A stretch of 64,000 nt of DNA, from assembly GCF_024055715.1 (NCBI RefSeq), contig NZ_JAMXMV010000022.1, positions 56,827-120,826 of the forward strand, given 5' to 3'. A program made the translations under genes and the position numbers. Every line of letters begins with the position of its first letter. Position 1 is the first letter of the stretch. A model generated the notes under the pieces. The model was not told the origin of the DNA, did not search any database, and was given only the letters and a program-made list of their open reading frames with translations. This document shows positions 59,024 through 64,000 of the stretch, one piece after another. Source of the DNA: Actinoallomurus soli (GTDB lineage Bacteria; Actinomycetota; Actinomycetes; Streptosporangiales; Streptosporangiaceae).

Positions 59024-59860
59024 GTGCCAACCGTCCCGACCATCACCCTGAACACCGGCGCCGCCATCCCGCAGCTGGGGTTCGGTGTCTGGCAGGTTCC
59101 CGACGAGGAGGCCGTCTCGGCGGTCGGCACCGCCATCGAGGCGGGCTATCGCAGCATCGACACCGCGGCGGCGTACGAGAACGAGGAGGGCGTCGGCAAG
59201 GCCATCGCGTCCGCCGGCGTACCCCGCGAGCAGCTGTTCGTCACCACGAAGCTGTGGAACGGTGACCAGGGGTACGACGCCGCGCTGCGGGCGTTCGACC
59301 TGAGCCTCGACAAGCTCGGGCTCGACTACGTGGACCTCTACCTCATCCACTGGCCGCTGCCGGCCAAGGACGCCTACGTCGAGACCTGGAAGGCGTTCGA
59401 GAAGGTCTACAACGAGGGCCGTGCCAAGGCGATCGGCGTCTCGAACTTCCAGATCCCGCACCTGCGGCGGCTGTTCGAGGAGACCGACGTCGTCCCCGCC
59501 CTCAACCAGATCGAGCTGCACCCGTACCTCCAGCAGGAGGACCTGCGGGCGTTCCACGCCGAGCACGGGATCGCGACGGAGGCATGGAGCCCCCTCGCCC
59601 AGGGCGGCGGGCTGCTCAAGGACGACACGATCACCCGGATCGCGGCCGAGCACGGCAAGACCCCGGCGCAGATCGTCCTGCGCTGGCACGTCCAGATCGG
59701 CAACGTGGTGATCCCCAAGTCGGTCACGCCGTCCCGCATCAGGGAGAACATCGAGGTCTTCGACTTCGAGCTGAGCGACGACGACCTGGCCGCCATCGCC
59801 GGCCTGAACCGCGACGAGCGCACCGGCCCGGACCCGGACACCTTCAACCTCGGCGCCTGA
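59024..59860 (+). CDS. Aldo/keto reductase
   Basis: The 278-residue TIM-barrel AKR has the catalytic tetrad Asp (SIDTAAAYENE), Tyr (AAAYENE), Lys (FVTTKLWN) and His (YLIHWPLP), and the NADPH-binding segment VVIPKSVTPSRIRENIEVFDF. It resembles the AKR5 family of bacterial 2,5-diketo-D-gluconate reductases, which reduce many carbonyls. Start GTG 59024 has GGAAGGA upstream. A hairpin follows the stop. Confidence 0.95.
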   Translation: MPTVPTITLNTGAAIPQLGFGVWQVPDEEAVSAVGTAIEAGYRSIDTAAAYENEEGVGKAIASAGVPREQLFVTTKLWNGDQGYDAALRAFDLSLDKLGLDYVDLYLIHWPLPAKDAYVETWKAFEKVYNEGRAKAIGVSNFQIPHLRRLFEETDVVPALNQIELHPYLQQEDLRAFHAEHGIATEAWSPLAQGGGLLKDDTITRIAAEHGKTPAQIVLRWHVQIGNVVIPKSVTPSRIRENIEVFDFELSDDDLAAIAGLNRDERTGPDPDTFNLGA

Positions 59861-59871
59861 ACGGGCTGCGA

Positions 59872-59900
59872 AGGGCGGGCGGCGTCACGCCGCCCGCCTT
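59872..59900. terminator. Hairpin between convergent genes
   Basis: An 11-bp perfect stem extended by one G-T and one A-T pair closes a 3-base loop between the aldo/keto reductase (plus) and CocE-type gene (minus). Confidence 0.7.
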
Positions 59901-59907
59901 CGTCGTC

Positions 59908-61776
59908 TCAGCGCGGGGCGACCGGCAGGTGCAGCGTGCTGACCCCGGGCCGCACGCTCAGCCTCGTGCCGGCCGGATAGCGCAGCGTGTAGTCGTAGTC
60001 GGTGGACAGCACCACGACGCCCAGCCGGTGGCCCGCCTTGAAGACGTAGTCGTTCGGCTGGAGGTCCCAGGTGAAGTCGTACATCTTCCCGGCCTTGACC
60101 GGCTCGGTACGGGCCGGGTCGTGCCGGTTGCGGGCGTCCAGCCAGCCCCGCGTCACGATCTTGAACGGCTTGGTCTCCGTGACGTGCGCCGTCCTGGTGG
60201 TGCAGCCGTCGTCGCCGGGCACCCCCTCGCCGTAGCAGACCTGCTCGCCCGTGCTCGCCACCGCGCCGGTCGGGCGTGTGTCGGTGCCGTAGTCGACCAG
60301 CAGCGCGGTGAGGTACGGCGAGCGGCCGTCGAGGGACGCGCGCAGGGAGATGCGCGGGGTGCCGCCGACCCGCACCGGCTTCGTGAGCTCCGGCGTCAGG
60401 TAGACCAGGCGGTTCGGGTCGGAGGTGGCCGGGTCGGCCGCGAGCTGCTCGGCCGTCCGGGTACGGCCCGCGTCGACCATCGACTGCGCCGCGCCGCGCT
60501 GTGGCCTGGCGGCCAGGTCACCGGAGGCGTTCAGGTGCAGGTCGACGGTGCGCGTGCCGGGCTCCGGCCAGTCCGCGTGCTGTTCCCACTGTCCCGGCGC
60601 CCGTTCGATGTCGACCCGCGGCTCCTGCATGATGCCGTTGTCGATCCCGTACAGCCAGTGGTCGAACCAGTGGTGCGTCTGCCGCAGCCACTCCTCGATC
60701 CGCCAGCGGAACGGCGTGTTGTGGTTCGCCTGGTGCAGCCACAGCTTCCGGGGGACGCCGGCGCGGGCGAGTGCGTTCCACCACTGCACCGACTGCTTGG
60801 TCTTGACGTTCCAGTCGTTCAGGCCGTGCACGACGAACACGGCGGCGCGCACCTTGCGCGCGTCCTGCACGTAGTTCCGCTCGTCCCAGAACCGGCTGTA
60901 GTCGCCGGTGTCGCGGTCCTGCCTCGCCTCGATGTCGGCGATGACCTGCCGGCAGATCTCCCGGTCCGGCCGCGTGTAGACGTACTTGGCCAGGACGTCC
61001 AGGTCCTCGCCCTGGAAGCCGCCGGGCGCGACGACGCCGCCGTTGGCGCGGTAGTAGTCGTACCAGGAGGAGATCCCGGCGATCGGCACGATCGCCTTCA
61101 GGCCCGGCACTCCCGTCGCGGCCGCCATGTTCGGCAGCGTCCCGTCGTAGGACTGACCGATCATGCCGACGTTCCCGGTCGACCAGGTCGCCTTGACGGG
61201 CGTGCCGTCGGGGGCCCAGCCGCGGGCGCGGCCGGTCAGCCAGTCGACCGCGGCGCGGGCCCCGGCCTGCTCGTTGCGCGCGCCGGAGGTCGGGCAGCCG
61301 GTCGAGCCGCCGGTGCCGAGGCTGTCGAGGTCGGCGACGGCGTAGCCGCGCGGCAGGAAGTAGTTGTCGTAGTAGCCGGGGAAGGCGCCGGCGAGGACGT
61401 CGGCCGACCGGTTCTGCCGCAGGCCGCGTGCGCTCAGGCCGTCGATGTCGACGTCGTGGTTCGGCACGTCGTTGCCGCCGGCCCAGTACGGGCTGGGCTC
61501 GACGATGGTCGGGACCTTGAGGCCCTGGTCGGTCTCCTTGGGACGCATGATGCGCATCTGCACCCGGTCCCGTACGCCGTCGTGGTCGCTGTCGACCGGG
61601 ACCTCGATGTTCACCGTCTGGGTGATGGCGTCGGCGCGGGAGAACACCGGCTGGGTCTCGCCGCCGGATACCGTGACGTGAGGGGACGGGGCGGCCTGGG
61701 CGGGGTGCGCCGAGACGGCGGGCACGGCGGTGACCGCGGTGATCGCGAGGACCACGCCGAGCGTGCGTTGTCGCAT
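59908..61776 (-). CDS. Secreted Xaa-Pro dipeptidyl-peptidase-like hydrolase (CocE/NonD family)
   Basis: The 622-residue product has a signal peptide (RQRTLGVVLAITAVTAVPAV, cleavage near AQA-APS), an alpha/beta-hydrolase domain with nucleophile Ser in GMIGQSYDGTLP, an acidic residue in VHGLNDWNV and His in LHQANHNTPF, and a C-terminal jelly-roll domain (about 400-620). It resembles actinobacterial X-prolyl dipeptidyl aminopeptidases. It likely cleaves Pro-containing peptides outside the cell. Start ATG 61776 has GGAG about 6 bases upstream. Confidence 0.92.
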   Translation of the reverse strand: MRQRTLGVVLAITAVTAVPAVSAHPAQAAPSPHVTVSGGETQPVFSRADAITQTVNIEVPVDSDHDGVRDRVQMRIMRPKETDQGLKVPTIVEPSPYWAGGNDVPNHDVDIDGLSARGLRQNRSADVLAGAFPGYYDNYFLPRGYAVADLDSLGTGGSTGCPTSGARNEQAGARAAVDWLTGRARGWAPDGTPVKATWSTGNVGMIGQSYDGTLPNMAAATGVPGLKAIVPIAGISSWYDYYRANGGVVAPGGFQGEDLDVLAKYVYTRPDREICRQVIADIEARQDRDTGDYSRFWDERNYVQDARKVRAAVFVVHGLNDWNVKTKQSVQWWNALARAGVPRKLWLHQANHNTPFRWRIEEWLRQTHHWFDHWLYGIDNGIMQEPRVDIERAPGQWEQHADWPEPGTRTVDLHLNASGDLAARPQRGAAQSMVDAGRTRTAEQLAADPATSDPNRLVYLTPELTKPVRVGGTPRISLRASLDGRSPYLTALLVDYGTDTRPTGAVASTGEQVCYGEGVPGDDGCTTRTAHVTETKPFKIVTRGWLDARNRHDPARTEPVKAGKMYDFTWDLQPNDYVFKAGHRLGVVVLSTDYDYTLRYPAGTRLSVRPGVSTLHLPVAPR

Positions 61777-62035
61777 GGGGGGCTCCGTGGGGGTTGGTCG
61801 GGGCTTGTGACATTCCACGCAAGATCGACATCCGGCACAAGCCCTTTCCGGGAGAACTAGGTCCCCGGGCCGGGGTGGGCTCGGCCGGACGTCGGATGGC
61901 GGAGACCCGCGCGGATGGCGCAGGCTGGTTGAAGGCGAGCGACGAACCGGGATATCGGGGGAATCAACCGACCATCCGGTACGTTCTTGCCGACACGCTT
62001 ACATGATTACGTCCTGAACCGTCGGGAGGACCGCC

Positions 62036-63976
62036 GTGGGGATGCCGGACAACGGCTGGATGATGATGGCGTCGTTCCGCCGCGACAGGTCGGTGGTCAA
62101 GGAGAGACTCAAGGCCGGCACGGTGCGCCGCATCGCCGGCTACGCCCGCCCGTACACCCGGGAGCTCGTGCTCTTCCTGGCGCTGAACGCCGTGGCCGCC
62201 GTCATCGTCGTGGCCAACCCGCTGCTCCTGAAGACCATCATCGATCGCGGGATCGTGCCGCACCGGACCGGGATCGTGATCGCGCTGGCCTCCACCGTCG
62301 CGGGCCTCGCCCTGGTGGAGGCGCTGATCGGGCTCGGCCAGCGCTGGTACTCCGCGCGCATCGGCGAGGGGTTGATCTACGACCTGCGCACCCAGGTGTT
62401 CGACCACGTGCAGCGCATGCCGGTCGCGTTCTTCATGCGCGCCCAGACCGGTTCGCTGGTCAGCCGCCTCAACAGCGACGTCATCGGCGCGCAGCGCGCC
62501 CTGACCACCACGCTCTCCTCCGTCGTGTCCAACGTGATCAGCCTGATCCTCGTGCTCGTCACGATGTTCGTGCTGTCCTGGCAGGTCACGCTGGTCGCGC
62601 TGGTGCTGCTGCCGATCTTCATCTTCCCGGCCAAGTGGGTGGGCCGGCGGCTGCAGAAGATCAGCCGGGAGCAGATGCAGCTCGACGCGGAGATGAGCTC
62701 GCTCATGACCGAGCGGTTCAACGTCGCCGGCGCGATGCTCGCCAAGCTCTACGGCCGTCCCGAGGAGGAGTCGGCCGGCTTCGCCGACCGGGCGGAGCGG
62801 GTGCGCGACATCGGGGTGACCTCCGCGATGTACGGGCGGGTCTTCTTCACCGCCCTCACGCTGGTGGCGTCGCTGGCGACCGCCATGGTGTACGGCGTCG
62901 GCGGCTCGCTCGTCGTGGACGGCAGCTTCCAGCTCGGCACGCTCGTCGCCCTGGCGACGCTGCTCACCCGCATGTACGGTCCGCTGACCGCGCTGTCCAA
63001 CGTGCACGTCGACGTGATGACCGCGCTGGTCAGCTTCGACCGGGTCTTCGAGGTCCTCGACCTGGCGCCGATGATCGACGAGAGGCCCGACGCCCGGCCG
63101 CTGCCGGAGCGCCCCGCTTCGGAGGAGGTGCTGCCCTCCGGTCCGGCCGACCCCGATCCGTCCGGCGCGCCGGCGATCGAGTTCGACGACGTGGTGTTCC
63201 GCTACCCGGCGGCCGCCGAGGTCTCGCTGGCCTCCCTGGAGTCGATCGCGCGGACCGACACCGCGCCGAGCCGGGAGGTCCTGCACGGGGTCGGCTTCCG
63301 CGCCGATCCGGGGACGATGACCGCGCTGGTCGGGCCCTCGGGCGCCGGCAAGACGACGATCACCCAGCTGGTGTCCCGGCTGTACGACGTCACGGACGGC
63401 GCCGTCCGCATCGCCGGGCAGGACGTACGGGACACGACTCTCGCGTCGCTGCGCGACACGGTCGGCGTCGTGACCCAGGACGCGCACCTGTTCCACGACT
63501 CGATCCGCGCCAACCTCGCGTACGCCCGGCCCGAGGCCACCGACGAGGAACTGGTCGAGGCGCTTCGGGCCGCGCAGATCTGGGACCTCGTCGACGCCAT
63601 GCCCGACGGCCTCGACACCGTCGTCGGCGACCGGGGTTACCGGCTGTCCGGCGGCGAGAAGCAGCGGCTGGCCATCGCCCGGCTGTTGCTGAAGGCGCCC
63701 TCGGTCGTCGTGCTCGACGAGGCGACCGCCCACCTGGACTCCGAGTCCGAGGCGGCGGTGCAGCGGGCCCTGCGCACCGCTCTGGCCGGCCGCACGTCGA
63801 TCGTGATCGCCCACCGGCTGTCGACGATCCGGGAGGCCGACCAGATCCTCGTGATCGACGATGGCCGCGTCGTCGAGCGGGGCCGGCACGACGAACTCCT
63901 CGCCGAGGGCGGGCTGTACAGCGAGCTCTACCACCGGCAGTTCGCCCGGCAGGACGTGCCCGACGCCGTGCGCTGA
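62036..63976 (+). CDS. ABC exporter, fused permease and ATPase
   Basis: The 646-residue half-transporter has a six-helix type 1 exporter domain (residues 35-320; LFLALNAVAAVIVVANPLLL, PVAFFMRAQTGSLVSRLNSD) and an ATPase domain with Walker A GPSGAGKTT, Q-loop VTQDAHLFHDSI, signature LSGGEKQRLAIARLLL, Walker B VVVLDEATAHLDSE and switch His in VIAHRLST. A roughly 70-residue acidic/Pro insert sits between domains. It should act as a homodimer, or with a missing partner; substrate unknown. Start GTG 62036 has GGGAGGA 5 bases upstream. Confidence 0.94.
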   Translation: MGMPDNGWMMMASFRRDRSVVKERLKAGTVRRIAGYARPYTRELVLFLALNAVAAVIVVANPLLLKTIIDRGIVPHRTGIVIALASTVAGLALVEALIGLGQRWYSARIGEGLIYDLRTQVFDHVQRMPVAFFMRAQTGSLVSRLNSDVIGAQRALTTTLSSVVSNVISLILVLVTMFVLSWQVTLVALVLLPIFIFPAKWVGRRLQKISREQMQLDAEMSSLMTERFNVAGAMLAKLYGRPEEESAGFADRAERVRDIGVTSAMYGRVFFTALTLVASLATAMVYGVGGSLVVDGSFQLGTLVALATLLTRMYGPLTALSNVHVDVMTALVSFDRVFEVLDLAPMIDERPDARPLPERPASEEVLPSGPADPDPSGAPAIEFDDVVFRYPAAAEVSLASLESIARTDTAPSREVLHGVGFRADPGTMTALVGPSGAGKTTITQLVSRLYDVTDGAVRIAGQDVRDTTLASLRDTVGVVTQDAHLFHDSIRANLAYARPEATDEELVEALRAAQIWDLVDAMPDGLDTVVGDRGYRLSGGEKQRLAIARLLLKAPSVVVLDEATAHLDSESEAAVQRALRTALAGRTSIVIAHRLSTIREADQILVIDDGRVVERGRHDELLAEGGLYSELYHRQFARQDVPDAVR

Positions 63977-64000
63977 GACCCTTCCCGGTGGTGGGGGGGG

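Overview
The window is high-GC DNA with very dense gene packing, frequent GTG starts, 4-base ATGA/GTGA gene overlaps and strong G/C bias at third codon positions. The gene content is actinobacterial: sufR-sufBD-Rieske-sufCSU-sufT, a ctaA neighbourhood, NsrR/Hmp, MmyB-like XRE regulators, an ABC-F ATPase followed by a small conserved HTH protein, and DUF2330. It fits the chromosome of a filamentous actinomycete, probably Streptosporangiales/Thermomonosporaceae-like; the genus cannot be fixed from the sequence alone. No rRNA, tRNA, CRISPR array or intact insertion sequence was seen.

Layout. 0-3.8 kb: the Gly/Pro-rich tail of a gene cut by the left edge, then a secreted GH92 alpha-mannosidase behind a LacI-type palindrome. 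3.8-7.7 kb: a P450 with a natural ferredoxin-reductase fusion. 6.9-12.6 kb: a coupled operon of two paralogous histidine kinases, a LuxR-type response regulator and a nitrilase-family hydrolase, divergent from an ABC exporter. 12.8-17.7 kb: a luciferase-like oxidoreductase and two SDR enzymes, each SDR divergent from a regulator (LysR, XRE). 17.9-22.5 kb: an accessory patch with a decayed MobF relaxase/helicase, a truncated AraC gene coupled to an esterase, an MFS pump divergent from a MarR regulator with phased operators, and a recombinase-like fragment. 22.5-25.3 kb: two small secreted proteins and an AraC regulator. 25.3-29.5 kb: a three-subunit pyruvate (or related 2-oxoacid) dehydrogenase operon divergent from a GntR regulator across a perfect 20-bp palindrome. 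29.5-31.2 kb: NsrR and flavohemoglobin. 31.2-36 kb: PolX, a second XRE/SDR divergent pair and a membrane-anchored esterase. 36-43 kb: heme A synthase, a Uma2 nuclease, an EamA exporter, an ABC-2 exporter, a lone ornithine carbamoyltransferase behind an ARG-box, a 15-bp tandem repeat and an MFS pump. 43.2-49.7 kb: the complete SUF iron-sulfur cluster operon. 49.7-54.4 kb: a SpoT-like hydrolase, a degenerate EAL-CBS protein, a DUF2330 protein, a 31-residue microprotein and a coiled-coil protein. 54.6-56.7 kb: an ABC-F gene behind a four-codon leader ORF and a terminator-like hairpin, then a small HTH protein. 56.8-64 kb: an enoyl-CoA hydratase, biotin synthase, an aldo/keto reductase, a secreted CocE-type peptidase and an ABC exporter.

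A theme of the window is visible cis-regulation: dyads in divergent promoters next to MarR, GntR and Rrf2 regulators, an ARG-box, a possible iron box before suf, and a putative ribosome-mediated attenuator at the ABC-F gene. The strongest candidates for undescribed biology are the ABC-F leader, the 31-residue microprotein, the phased MarR operators, the kinase/nitrilase operon and the degenerate EAL-CBS protein.
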